From Comamonadaceae bacterium (lineage in GTDB: Bacteria; Pseudomonadota; Gammaproteobacteria; Burkholderiales; Burkholderiaceae_C): 25,710 nt of DNA. The notes below the pieces were generated by a model. The model was not told where the DNA came from. It did no database searches and was given only the letters and a program-made list of their open reading frames with translations. Shown here piece after piece: positions 1-7,996 of the stretch. The translations under genes and the position numbers were made by a program. The stretch covers positions 1-25,710 of the forward strand of contig JAAFHN010000003.1 in NCBI GenBank assembly GCA_013298415.1, given 5' to 3'. How positions within the stretch are numbered: the stretch's first letter is position 1; each line of letters starts with the position of its first letter.

Positions 1-59
1 AATCGGGCGCGTAGCGCTTGCACCCAATTGGTGAGCTTGAAAAGCGAACAAATCTTCAT
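1..59 (-). CDS. Possible 5' end of an unidentified gene, cut by the window edge
   Basis: An ATG on the minus strand at 59 opens a frame that stays open to the window edge and gives about 19 residues beginning MKICSLFKLTNWVQ. No Shine-Dalgarno sequence is visible upstream. The peptide does not look like the start of a response regulator, which is what one would expect downstream of a LytS-type kinase. It may be a chance frame. I do not recognise it. Confidence 0.2.
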   Translation of the reverse strand, partial: MKICSLFKLTNWVQALRAR

Positions 60-90
60 GAAATCAGGTACCTATCAGTGAAGCAAGCGG

Positions 91-1290
91 TCAACTGCGG
101 TTTCTAGGTTGAAATACCAACTCTGTCCTGGTATTTCCTTGATCTGATGCTATATCAAGTGTAGCGCTGGTACCAAACATGCTTTGCAGCCTGCCGCGCA
201 CATTGGCCATGCCAGTGCCGCTGCCCGCGCTGGGCCGCCCGCGTTTGGCAGTCGATGATGCGCCCAAGCCAACGCCGTCGTCGATCACCTGGATGCGCAC
301 CTGCTGGTTCGCATCGACAGCCGCCTGCACCGTCACCGTGCCGCCTTCGATTTTGGGCTCCAGGCCGTACTTGATCGCGTTTTCCACCAGCGGCTGGAGC
401 AAAAGCGGCGCAAAGGGCAGGCTGCGCAAATCCTCGGGCACATCAAATCGGTAGCGCAGGCGATCCCCCATGCGCACCTGCATCACATCCAGGTAGCGCG
501 TGAGCAGCCGAATCTCATCGCCCAGGGTGGCGCGGGTGTGGCGCGAAGCATCCAGCGTGGCGCGCAGGTACTCGATGAACGCTTCCAGCATGCGCTTGGC
601 TTTTTCCGGTTCGTAGTCCACGAGGGCCTGCACATTGGCCAAGGTGTTGAAAAGAAAGTGCGGCTCGATTTGGGCCTGCAGGGCGCGCAGCTCGGCCTCG
701 CTTGCCTGCCGCTGCAAAGCAGCCTGGGTCTCGTTGTGGCGCAGGGCGTCGGCTTCGGCTCGCAGGCGGCGGGTTTGGCCATCCATGATCAGGCCCCAAA
801 TCAGGGTGCCCAGCAGCCCGAGAAAAAGCAAGCCAAACGCGAATCTGGGATTGCGCCCGATGATGGCCCAAAAGTTGTTGCCCATCACGCCAAAGGCGAT
901 CGTGTATCCCAAAGCCACGCCAGACAACACACTGACAGAGGTGCCGACCGTCGTGACCCACCGGGACCACAGCGGTCGCTGTACGAAACGAAAGTAGGCG
1001 TCGAGCAAAAAGTGGATGGAAAAGCCGATGCAGTTGGAAATCCACAGGGTTTCAACCCATGTGTTCAGCCATGTCGCCCGCGAATTGAAAGCCATGAAAA
1101 ACACGGTCAGCAAGCTGCCAAACGCGCAGTTGAAAATGAGCGTGCCCAACATGTACTGCCAGGCCTTGCCGGGACGCGACGAGTCCAAGCTCCACCAGTG
1201 CCTGAGCACGGTGGCGAGCGGCACACCGCTCTCGCCGTTGTAGTCAGCGCGCTGCCGGGGCGGAAGTCGGGGAAAAGATGCCGTGCTCAT
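91..1290 (-). CDS. LytS/AlgZ-type membrane sensor histidine kinase
   Basis: A 399-residue inner-membrane sensor kinase of the His_kinase (PF06580) type, which normally phosphorylates a LytTR-family response regulator. Four hydrophobic segments lie at about residues 45-67, 81-103, 111-136 and 150-168, followed by a short coiled-coil linker (172-206). The phosphoacceptor motif is PHFLFN with His211. The ATP-binding N-box is LLLQPLVENAIKYGL with Asn304, followed by DDGVGLG and a GTGMANV glycine box near 358-363. The ATG at 1290 was chosen because the longer frame to 1455 adds a Cys/Arg-rich, non-homologous leader. The gene is divergent from the DUF2141 gene; the 196 nt between them holds no clear promoter. 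The last 14 or so residues are encoded by an interspersed repeat (112-165) that gives the peptide NTRTELVF. No response regulator is visible, and the signal sensed is unknown. Confidence 0.9.
   Translation of the reverse strand: MSTASFPRLPPRQRADYNGESGVPLATVLRHWWSLDSSRPGKAWQYMLGTLIFNCAFGSLLTVFFMAFNSRATWLNTWVETLWISNCIGFSIHFLLDAYFRFVQRPLWSRWVTTVGTSVSVLSGVALGYTIAFGVMGNNFWAIIGRNPRFAFGLLFLGLLGTLIWGLIMDGQTRRLRAEADALRHNETQAALQRQASEAELRALQAQIEPHFLFNTLANVQALVDYEPEKAKRMLEAFIEYLRATLDASRHTRATLGDEIRLLTRYLDVMQVRMGDRLRYRFDVPEDLRSLPFAPLLLQPLVENAIKYGLEPKIEGGTVTVQAAVDANQQVRIQVIDDGVGLGASSTAKRGRPSAGSGTGMANVRGRLQSMFGTSATLDIASDQGNTRTELVFQPRNRS
112..165 (+). repeat. Interspersed bipartite repeat, copy A (inside the sensor kinase 3' end)
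   Basis: A perfect 8-bp inverted repeat, aaatacca (112-119) and tggtattt (129-136), flanks the conserved box ctctgtcc (121-128). Exactly 20 nt after the box comes gctat (149-153), which can pair imperfectly with gtagc (161-165). The same box, 20-nt spacing and gctay module occur in five other places in this window. The copy lies within the kinase reading frame, antisense to it, and encodes N386 to F393. Confidence 0.75.
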
Positions 1291-1486
1291 GGCTGCGCAG
1301 TTTAGGCACGCCGGGCTTTCGCTCCAAGCGGGCTGCGATGAATGGCGGCTGCGCGGCGCGAATCGACAGGGTTGATTCAGATGGCAGTTCACGCCGCATT
1401 TTGGCGATTCGTCGCAACTGGGATGACGACTGCGCGGCAGCGCCAGATACTGCACCCACTTTCACTCCACCGCTACAGGACACCCC

Positions 1487-1906
1487 ATGTTCAAACGCCT
1501 CATCACTGCCAGCATCATCAGCCTGGCCTGCGCCGCAGCCCTCGCCCAAACCGCCGCCTGCCCCAGCATTGAAGTCACCGGGCTTCAGGCCAACACGGGC
1601 ACGGTGCAACTCGCCATCTACGGCAGCGCAGACCAGTTCTTTAAGAAGCCCGTTTTCGCCACCCGCGTGGAGGTGAAAGCCGACTCGATCAGCATTCCCG
1701 TGTGCGGCGTCGAAGCGCAAGAAATCGCGGTCACTGGCTTCCAAGACCTGAACGGCAACAACAAGATGGATTCCAACGCGCTCGGCATTCCCACTGAGCC
1801 CTATGGCGCTTCCGGCAAACCCCCGCGCTTCAGCGCTCCCACCTGGGACACCACCAAAGTCGCATGGCCGCCTGCCAACGGCGCCAGCGTGTTGGTGAAG
1901 TTCTAA
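1487..1906 (+). CDS. DUF2141 family exported protein
   Basis: A 139-residue protein with a clear Sec-type signal peptide (basic MFKR, hydrophobic core, likely cleavage after residues near CAAALAQ), so probably periplasmic. The body matches the DUF2141 family (PF09912): a beta-rich region (VQLAIYGS) and the hallmark stretch DLNGNNKMDSNALGIPTEPY, then a GKPPRF-type segment. AGGA lies 6 nt upstream of the ATG. It is the first gene of a plus-strand pair, 20 nt ahead of the carotenoid-oxygenase gene, suggesting co-transcription. The molecular function of DUF2141 is not established; members elsewhere often sit near carotenoid or lipid genes, so a role with the neighbouring enzyme is an inference. 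Confidence 0.88.
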   Translation: MFKRLITASIISLACAAALAQTAACPSIEVTGLQANTGTVQLAIYGSADQFFKKPVFATRVEVKADSISIPVCGVEAQEIAVTGFQDLNGNNKMDSNALGIPTEPYGASGKPPRFSAPTWDTTKVAWPPANGASVLVKF

Positions 1907-1926
1907 CAGCGCACTCGGAGCCCACC

Positions 1927-3471
1927 ATGCAACGCCGCAACTTCCTCGCACAGTCTTTTGCAGCCACCACCGCCGCTTCATTGAGCGGCCTGAGCCTGGC
2001 GCAAGCACCCAAGCGCAACACACCCGAAGCGTTCTACGCGGACTTTCAAGCCGCACTTGCCACCAATCCTCGCTTAAAGCCGGTCGCGGGCGTTGCCCAA
2101 GACTTGAGCTGCGATGAAATGAAGATCGAGGGCAAACTGCCTGCCGACTTGAAAGGCCGCTTTTTGCGCAATGGCCCCGCGCTGTTTGAGCGCAACGGCC
2201 AACGCTACCAGCACTGGTTTGCAGGCGACGGCATGGTGCAGCGATTTGCATTTACCGGCACCGGCGTGTCGCACCTGGGCCGCTTTGTGCAGACTCAAAA
2301 GTTTCGCAAAGAGCAAGCGGCGGGCAAATTCCTCTACCCTGCATTCAACACCTACATCGACAGCGACGAACGCGTCAGCGGCCCCGACGCGGTGAATGCG
2401 GCCAACACCAATGCGATTGAGCACGGAGGGCGCGTTTTGGCGCTGTGGGAAGGCGGCAGCGCATTCGCGCTCGACCCCCAAACGCTTGCCACGCAAGGCC
2501 CCGTGCAATGGCAAGACGGCTGGGCGCAAATGCCGTTTTCAGCCCACCCCAAGCTCGATCCACAAGGCAATTTGTGGAACATGGGCGGCGCTGGTTCGCG
2601 CTTGCTCACCTACCACGTGGGCCCCGACGGCAAGCTCGTGAAAGCGCAAGTTGCCAAGCTGCCGATTGACCCGAAAAAAGCTGGCGGCATGGTGCACGAC
2701 ATGGCGATCACGGAACGCTACATGGTGGTGCCGATCCCGCCGGTGACCATGCATTTCGACAAACTAGGCTCCGCTGCCACCGCATCTGAAGTGCTCAAGA
2801 CCCACGCGGGTGAACCGCTGCGCATCTGGGTGGGCAGCAAAAACGACGTGGCGCAGTTCAAGATGTTTGAGCTGCCCACCGACATGGTTTTCCATGTGGG
2901 TAACGCCTACGAGCAAGGTGACGAGGTGGTGCTGCAGATGGTGGCAGGCAACAACAACGACTTCTTGGCGGGCTCAGCGGTGCAGGTGATGCGCGGCCAG
3001 CATGCCGAAACGGGTCGCTCATCGCTGAGCGTGCTGCGCCTGAACATGCGCACCGGCCAGGTGCAACGCACCGATTTCGACGCAATCGAAGAGTTTCCCC
3101 GCATCGACCCGCGCTTCATTGGCCGCGAGTCGCGCTACTTGCTTTCGCCCGTGAGCTGGCGCAATGCCAAAGAGCAAATTGCAGGCATTGGCTTTCACGG
3201 CGTCATGCTGCGCGACTTTGCTCGCCAAACCGAAGCCCGCTACGACTACGGGGACAACACGATCGCTGAAGAACACATCGTGGTGGCCAAACCCGGCACT
3301 GCGAATGAAATGAACGCCTGGGTACTGGGCACCACATACGACATTCAACGCGGCCAAACTGCAGTGAACATCTTCGAAGCCCAGTCCTTGTCAAAAGGCC
3401 CCATCGCCCGAGCCTGGCTGCCCTACGCCATGCCCTTGGGCTTCCATGGCAACTTCACAGCGGTGGCTTGA
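1927..3471 (+). CDS. Carotenoid oxygenase family protein, twin-arginine-type signal
   Basis: A 514-residue member of the carotenoid oxygenase / RPE65 family (PF03055), non-haem iron enzymes that cleave carotenoid or stilbenoid double bonds. All four expected iron-ligand histidines are visible: His207 (SAHPKLDP), His257 (VHDMAITE), His323 (FHVGNAYE) and His507 near the C-terminus (GFHGNF). The N-terminus QRRNFLAQS followed by an Ala/Ser-rich core and AQA looks like a Tat signal, so the enzyme is probably exported folded with its iron. GGAG lies 6 nt before the ATG at 1927; the longer in-frame start at 1864 overlaps the DUF2141 gene and would bury the signal peptide. The gene ends only 4 nt from the stop of the convergent SemiSWEET gene. 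The substrate cannot be told from sequence. No carotenoid biosynthesis genes lie in the window. Confidence 0.9.
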   Translation: MQRRNFLAQSFAATTAASLSGLSLAQAPKRNTPEAFYADFQAALATNPRLKPVAGVAQDLSCDEMKIEGKLPADLKGRFLRNGPALFERNGQRYQHWFAGDGMVQRFAFTGTGVSHLGRFVQTQKFRKEQAAGKFLYPAFNTYIDSDERVSGPDAVNAANTNAIEHGGRVLALWEGGSAFALDPQTLATQGPVQWQDGWAQMPFSAHPKLDPQGNLWNMGGAGSRLLTYHVGPDGKLVKAQVAKLPIDPKKAGGMVHDMAITERYMVVPIPPVTMHFDKLGSAATASEVLKTHAGEPLRIWVGSKNDVAQFKMFELPTDMVFHVGNAYEQGDEVVLQMVAGNNNDFLAGSAVQVMRGQHAETGRSSLSVLRLNMRTGQVQRTDFDAIEEFPRIDPRFIGRESRYLLSPVSWRNAKEQIAGIGFHGVMLRDFARQTEARYDYGDNTIAEEHIVVAKPGTANEMNAWVLGTTYDIQRGQTAVNIFEAQSLSKGPIARAWLPYAMPLGFHGNFTAVA

Positions 3472-3475
3472 GGGC

Positions 3476-3748
3476 TCAGCTGCGGTCTTTGTAGCGCAGC
3501 TTCATGCCCAAAATGGCGGCGGCGAGGCTCAAGGTGATCGCGTTGGCAACGATCACCGGCCACGCGCCGATCAAGATGCCATAGACGAGCCAAAGCGCGA
3601 CGCCCAGCGTGAAGGCGCTGTACATGCTGAGCGAGATGCCAGAGACATCGCGGGTTTTGAAGGTGAGCCACGCTTGCGGCACAAAACTCGCGGTGGTGAG
3701 GATGGCGGCGGCGTAGCCGATCCAATCGGTGAGGCTGATCGCGGCCAC
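3476..3748 (-). CDS. SemiSWEET-type sugar transporter
   Basis: A 90-residue membrane protein with three hydrophobic segments, matching the SemiSWEET / MtN3 family (PF04193-PF03083 fold). Such proteins dimerise to form a bidirectional sugar pore. Diagnostic features are the PQ motif in TASFVPQ, TRDVSGISLSMY after the first helix, GVALWLVYG in the second and IVANAITL in the third, ending in KLRY. The start is GTG at 3748, directly after the TGA of dacB with no spacer, with AAGG about 8 nt upstream inside the end of dacB. Translation is probably coupled to dacB. The link with peptidoglycan enzymes may be purely positional. The family call is firm; the sugar transported is unknown. Confidence 0.88.
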   Translation of the reverse strand: MAAISLTDWIGYAAAILTTASFVPQAWLTFKTRDVSGISLSMYSAFTLGVALWLVYGILIGAWPVIVANAITLSLAAAILGMKLRYKDRS

Positions 3749-5296
3749 TCAAGCACCCTTTCTGCACAGGTTGCGGCCCGTGCTGGGAGCGCCACCGCCA
3801 AAAATCTGCCGTTGCAATAGGCAATACATCGCTTGCCGAGCTTCTGTGGTGCGGGTGCCGTTGTAGATCGCCACAAAGATGCGCTCTTCGCCCGACGCGG
3901 TGGTGAAGCGGCCTGCGAGAGATGTGGCATCGCGCAAGCTGCCAGTTTTGAGCTGGGCCATGCCTTGCACGCTGGAGCCGCGCAAGTTGTTGAGCGTACC
4001 GTCCACCCCCGCATTGGGCAAGGTGTCAAAAAACACGGCCGCCTGCGGGCTGGCGCGCATGTGCACGAGCAAGCGGCCCATGCCTTGCGCGCTTACCCGC
4101 TCTTGGCGCGAAAGGCCAGAACCGTTATCGAGCACCGGTGGGGCCGTGTTTCCGAGCGCTGCCTCCCACCAGCGGGTGGCAGCGCGGCGCGCATCACCCA
4201 GGTTCACCGTGTCTGCCTCGCCTGCACGCTTCGCTAGGTTCAGGTTCGGCAGGGCCAGAAACACGTGCTGCGCCATCACGTTGTTGCTGAATTTGTTCAC
4301 ATCGCGCACCACATCGGTAAGCGGCAGCGAGGCGAATTGCAGCAGGGGCTTGGCGGGCTGGGTGAGCGCGGGGGAGTTGGCTGGCGCATTGAGCACTTGG
4401 CCGGTGAGCGTGCCGCCTACTTTGGCCCACATGGCGGCCACAGCGCGGGCGCTGTGGCTGGCAGGGTCGGCATACGCCACGGGCCACACGCGTTCGCCGC
4501 AGGCAGCGGGGTACTGACCGGAAAAACGCACCGCATTGGCATCCGTAAAGTCTGCCCCCAAAGCGCCCCGCCAATCACCGCAGGGCTTTGCCGATAAAGC
4601 AATGCTCGCGGGCAGGCTGAAACCCGCCAGCGGCGGCTCGTAGCTCACATCGGCCACTTGCCGCACCGCATCGGGCTTGAAATTCAACACCACGGCTTTG
4701 AAATTGATCAGCAAGGGATCGGGCCGTGCGTTGTAGGGCCGCAGCGGCTCGCCGTCAAACTCACCAGGGTCGCGCTCGGGCACGCTGAATGCGCGGCGAT
4801 CGAGCAGGATGTCGCCTTCGATGTGGTCGATGCCCGCATCTCGCACTTGCCGCAGCAGTTGCTCCAGTCGCTCCACCACCAGCTTCGGATCGCCGCTGCC
4901 GCGCAGCACCAGATTGCCTTTCAGGCTGCGGCTGGCTGAATTGATAACACCCTGCACATCCACCCGGGTTTGCCAGGTGTAAGTGGGCCCGAGGGTTTGC
5001 AGCGCAGCGGCGGTGGTGACCAGCTTCATCACCGATGCAGGATTGAGCGGCTCTTGGCTGCGGTGCTGCAAAAGCGGCTTGCCCTCCAGCGTGCCGATCC
5101 AAACGCCGCTCGATTTCGTGTCCAAGCCCGCAGCGCGCAGGGTTTGGGCGGCGGCCTTGGCTTGGCGGGCGGCCAGCGATGAAGGATCGTCTCGTGGGCC
5201 TGCGTACAAGGGGGCGCAGGCCAAAACCAAGGCCAGCGATGCGCCCGAAGGCTTCCAAAGCCGCCCCAGCACTGAATTTTGAGTCAAATCACCCAT
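3749..5296 (-). CDS. dacB: D-alanyl-D-alanine carboxypeptidase/endopeptidase (PBP4, peptidase S13)
   Basis: A periplasmic PBP4-type enzyme that removes terminal D-Ala from peptidoglycan stem peptides and cuts DD-crosslinks. Counting from the upstream ATG at 5317, the catalytic motifs are SVMK (Ser95, Lys98), SNN (344-346) and KTG (457-459), all intact. The long insertion between the first two motifs is typical of peptidase family S13. An N-terminal hydrophobic stretch ending ACAPLYAG acts as signal sequence or anchor. The start is uncertain: ATG at 5317 has no ribosome site, while ATG at 5296 has AGGA three nt upstream. Both lie inside interspersed repeat B, so the native start may have been replaced. 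It sits 28-48 nt downstream of the FtsX-like permease gene and directly abuts the SemiSWEET gene. Confidence 0.93.
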   Translation of the reverse strand: MGDLTQNSVLGRLWKPSGASLALVLACAPLYAGPRDDPSSLAARQAKAAAQTLRAAGLDTKSSGVWIGTLEGKPLLQHRSQEPLNPASVMKLVTTAAALQTLGPTYTWQTRVDVQGVINSASRSLKGNLVLRGSGDPKLVVERLEQLLRQVRDAGIDHIEGDILLDRRAFSVPERDPGEFDGEPLRPYNARPDPLLINFKAVVLNFKPDAVRQVADVSYEPPLAGFSLPASIALSAKPCGDWRGALGADFTDANAVRFSGQYPAACGERVWPVAYADPASHSARAVAAMWAKVGGTLTGQVLNAPANSPALTQPAKPLLQFASLPLTDVVRDVNKFSNNVMAQHVFLALPNLNLAKRAGEADTVNLGDARRAATRWWEAALGNTAPPVLDNGSGLSRQERVSAQGMGRLLVHMRASPQAAVFFDTLPNAGVDGTLNNLRGSSVQGMAQLKTGSLRDATSLAGRFTTASGEERIFVAIYNGTRTTEARQAMYCLLQRQIFGGGAPSTGRNLCRKGA

Positions 5297-5339
5297 CTGT
5301 CCTGGTATTTGTTGCATGTAACGCTACTTAAATGGTAGC
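5286..5339 (+). repeat. Interspersed bipartite repeat, copy B (over the dacB start)
   Basis: The box reads atctgtcc (5295-5302), followed by tggtattt, then gctac at 5323-5327 exactly 20 nt after the box. Here gctac pairs perfectly with gtagc (5335-5339) over a 7-nt loop. The copy fills most of the gap between the permease stop (5345) and dacB and contains both candidate ATG codons of dacB. Its complement aataccaggacaga is identical over 14 nt to that of copy A. Confidence 0.72.
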
Positions 5340-5344
5340 ATTCA

Positions 5345-7927
5345 TCAATCTGCGGCCTGGCGCAATGTGGCAACGACTGGCCTGGTGAGCACTTCCCTCA
5401 AGCTCCACCAGCCTGCCGCCAAGGCAAGCGCTGCGCCGCAAGCGCCACCCGCAAACGGCACCCAGAGCGAGGCCGACCAGGAAAACTCAAACACGAACTT
5501 GGCCATCGCCCAAGCCACGAGCATGGCCACCACGCTGGCCATCACGCCGGCCAGCAAGCCCACGCCCGCAAGCTCAGCGCGCTGCACTTGGCGCAGCAAG
5601 CTGGCTCTCGCACCCAGCGCTCGCAAAATCGCAAATTCTTTCGCGCGGGCCTCGCGGGTGGCGCTCACGGTTGCAACCAAAACCACCAAGCCCGCCAGCA
5701 AAGTAAAGCCGAACAAAAACTCCACCGCCCGCGTGACTTGGTTGAGCACGCGCTGCACCTGGTCGATGGTTTGCGACAGGTCCACATTTGTCACATTGGG
5801 AAACTGGCGCATGAGCGCGTTGTCAAAGCCTTGCACCGCTGGCGCTTTGTAGGCGCTCATGAAAGTGGCGGGCAATGTGTGCATGGTGTCCACCGTGAAG
5901 AGCACGAAGAAGTTCGCCCGCATGCTGCCCCAATCGACTTTGCGCAAGCTCGTGATCTTCGCTTCGGCGGGCATGCCGCCCACATCGAAACGCATCACAT
6001 CTCCGAGCTTCAAGCCCAAGGTTTGCGCAATGCCTTCTTCCACGCTGGCTTCGCCTGCTGCGTTGTCTTGCCACTTGCCTGCAATCAGTTGGTTGTTGGC
6101 TGGCAATTTGGCGCTGTGGCTCAGGTTGAACTCGCGATCCACCATGCGCTTGGCGCGGTCGTCGGCAAAGGTTTCGGGGCCGACGGCTTTGCCGTTCACA
6201 GCCACCAAGCGGCCGCGAATCATGGGAAACAGGTCGTATTTCGCAACACCCGCTTGCTCAATTTTTTGGCGAAAGGCATCGCGCTGTTCGGGCTGGATGT
6301 TGATCACAAACCGGTTCGGTGCATTCGGCGGCGTGGATGCGCGCCACGCATTCACGAGGTCGGTTCTCACCAAAACTAATAGCACCAAAGCCAATAAACC
6401 TAGGGACAGAGCGCTGGTTTGAAGCACAACCACGGCGGGGCGAGCAGTGACTTGGCGTGTGGCAAGCAAAAGCCACTGCGGCGCCGTTTCTTCGCGCACC
6501 AAGCGCCTCAATGCCCACACGCAGGCCCAAGCCAGCGCGGCAAACACAGCGGTGGCCACCGCAAAGCCGCCGACCGCAATTCCGCCCAGCTTGAGGTCTG
6601 CGCTCGTTGCCAGCAGCAGGCCCGCAAAGCCCGCCACACCCACCAGCAGCACGCCAAGCGATGCCGGCTTGATGCCGCCCAAATCGCGCCGGATCACCCG
6701 CAGCGGCGGCACGGAAGCGAGCTGCAACACGGGCGGTAGGCCAAAGGCCACCAAAAGCGTGAGCCCCACGCCCAAGCCAAGCGCGGCAGGCCAGATCGAT
6801 GGCGGCGGCAGTACAGATTCCACCAAACCCGCGAGCACCGCCAAAAGCGCCTCGTGAAACAGCCAGCCCAAACCCAGGCCCACCAAGCTTGCAATCACGC
6901 CAACGGTGATGAATTCCAAGATGTAAGCCCAGGCAATCGCGCGCTGTGAGCAGCCCAGCACCCGCAGCATCGCGCAAGAATCCAAGTGCGATTGCGCAAA
7001 GCCGCGTGCCGCAATCGCAATCGCCACCGCGCTCAAAAGCGCGCTCAGCAAGGCCACCAAATTCAAAAACCGCGCGGCGCGATCCAAGGTTTGCCGCATT
7101 TCGGGGCGGCCTGATTCAAAGCTTTCCAGCCGCGCCCCCCGGTATTCGCCGCTGTCCAGCCGCGCCTTCACCCAGGCCTCGTAGGCTGGGATTTGCTTCG
7201 CTGTGCTCGCGTCGTCGGCCACCACGGCCATGCGCCAATTCACACGGCTCGCAGGCTGCACGAGCTGCGTGGCGGGCAAATCCGCATCGCTCAGCATCAC
7301 GCGCGGGGCGAAGTTCGTGAAGCCGCCGCCTCGGTCTGGCTCCTGAGCGATCAAGCCGCCGATTTTCAGGCTCGCATCGCCGAGCAGCAGGGGGTCGCCG
7401 AGTTTCAGGTTGAGCGCATCGAGCAAAGACGCATCCACCCACACACTGCCCTTGAGCGGGCCGCCAGGGCTTGCGGGCTTGGCTTTGGCCTCACCAGGGC
7501 CTTGCACTTGCATGCGGCCGCGCAAGGGGTAGTTGGCATCCACCGCTTTGAGCGCCACGAGCCGCGCACCGCCGCCCGAAGCTTCCGGGGCGCGCGCCAT
7601 CGTGGGGAAACCGATGTTGACGCTGCTGCGCAAACCGAGCGCTTGCGCCTGCTGCTTGGCGCCTTCGGGTGTGGCGCGGTCGGTGTTGAGCACCACATCG
7701 CCACCCAAGAGAGCGCGTGCGTCGCGCTGCAAGCCGGCATTGAGCCGATCTGCCACAAAACCCACCGCAGCAAGTGCGGCCACGGCCAAGATCACCGCAA
7801 TCGCGAGCAGCCGCAGATCGCCCGCCCGCCAGTCGCGGCGAAGGCCGTCAATGGCGAGCCGCAGGGCTTGGCGAAAGGCAGAGGGGAAGGCGGAGGGGAA
7901 ACCGGAAGATACAGACGAAGCGCTCAT
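5345..7927 (-). CDS. ybbP: FtsX-like ABC transporter permease (YbbP family)
   Basis: An 860-residue inner-membrane permease of the FtsX/MacB-like class, close to E. coli YbbP in size and architecture. After a cytoplasmic leader (DGLRRDWRAGDLRLLAIA) comes one N-terminal membrane helix, a large periplasmic domain and a first FtsX module starting near LNLVALLSALLSAV with the charged loop LRVLGCSQRAIAWAYILEF. Central hydrophobic segments follow, then a second periplasmic domain. A C-terminal FtsX module has TREARAKEFAILRALGARASLL. Such permeases work with a separate ATPase (YbbA type), and none is encoded in the window. The family is thought to handle envelope lipid or lipoprotein substrates, but the true substrate is unknown. 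Interspersed repeat F lies inside the gene and codes for part of a membrane helix. The ribosome site at 7927 is weak. Confidence 0.88.
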   Translation of the reverse strand: MSASSVSSGFPSAFPSAFRQALRLAIDGLRRDWRAGDLRLLAIAVILAVAALAAVGFVADRLNAGLQRDARALLGGDVVLNTDRATPEGAKQQAQALGLRSSVNIGFPTMARAPEASGGGARLVALKAVDANYPLRGRMQVQGPGEAKAKPASPGGPLKGSVWVDASLLDALNLKLGDPLLLGDASLKIGGLIAQEPDRGGGFTNFAPRVMLSDADLPATQLVQPASRVNWRMAVVADDASTAKQIPAYEAWVKARLDSGEYRGARLESFESGRPEMRQTLDRAARFLNLVALLSALLSAVAIAIAARGFAQSHLDSCAMLRVLGCSQRAIAWAYILEFITVGVIASLVGLGLGWLFHEALLAVLAGLVESVLPPPSIWPAALGLGVGLTLLVAFGLPPVLQLASVPPLRVIRRDLGGIKPASLGVLLVGVAGFAGLLLATSADLKLGGIAVGGFAVATAVFAALAWACVWALRRLVREETAPQWLLLATRQVTARPAVVVLQTSALSLGLLALVLLVLVRTDLVNAWRASTPPNAPNRFVINIQPEQRDAFRQKIEQAGVAKYDLFPMIRGRLVAVNGKAVGPETFADDRAKRMVDREFNLSHSAKLPANNQLIAGKWQDNAAGEASVEEGIAQTLGLKLGDVMRFDVGGMPAEAKITSLRKVDWGSMRANFFVLFTVDTMHTLPATFMSAYKAPAVQGFDNALMRQFPNVTNVDLSQTIDQVQRVLNQVTRAVEFLFGFTLLAGLVVLVATVSATREARAKEFAILRALGARASLLRQVQRAELAGVGLLAGVMASVVAMLVAWAMAKFVFEFSWSASLWVPFAGGACGAALALAAGWWSLREVLTRPVVATLRQAAD
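6370..6420 (-). repeat. Interspersed bipartite repeat, copy F (degenerate, inside ybbP)
   Basis: On the minus strand the box ctctgtcc (6411-6404) is followed by exactly 20 nt and then gctat (6383-6379), the same spacing as the other copies. It lies in frame in ybbP and encodes the membrane stretch ALSLGLLALVLLVLV with codons (TTA, CTA, GTT, TTG) that are AT-rich for this gene. The flanking hairpin arms are poorly kept. The peptide resembles what this permease family normally has here, so chance is a real alternative. Confidence 0.42.
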
Positions 7928-7996
7928 TCGCCCAATCGTATCGGGGTGGGCGCAAGGCTGCAGCGCCTTGGCTTCATGCCCTGATCTCAGGGAGGC

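Noticed and set aside
538..1305. A 255-codon plus-strand frame opposite the sensor kinase
   Set aside because: It is the shadow of a well-supported histidine kinase; no ribosome site or domain.
1365..1385. Small inverted repeat gaatc/gattc upstream of the DUF2141 gene
   Set aside because: A 5-bp stem with a 9-nt loop is expected by chance; no promoter boxes align with it.
1291..1455. N-terminal extension of the sensor kinase to an ATG at 1455
   Set aside because: The extra 55 residues are Cys/Arg/Pro-rich and precede a normal family start at 1290.
1244..2251. A 335-codon minus-strand frame across the DUF2141 and carotenoid-oxygenase genes
   Set aside because: It is antisense to two genes with clear signal peptides and family motifs; its own translation is Arg/Ala/Gly-rich with no domain.
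7861..7920. Short tandem coding repeat giving FPSAFPSAF at the start of the FtsX-like permease
   Set aside because: Only two short units; probably simple slippage in a variable N-terminus.
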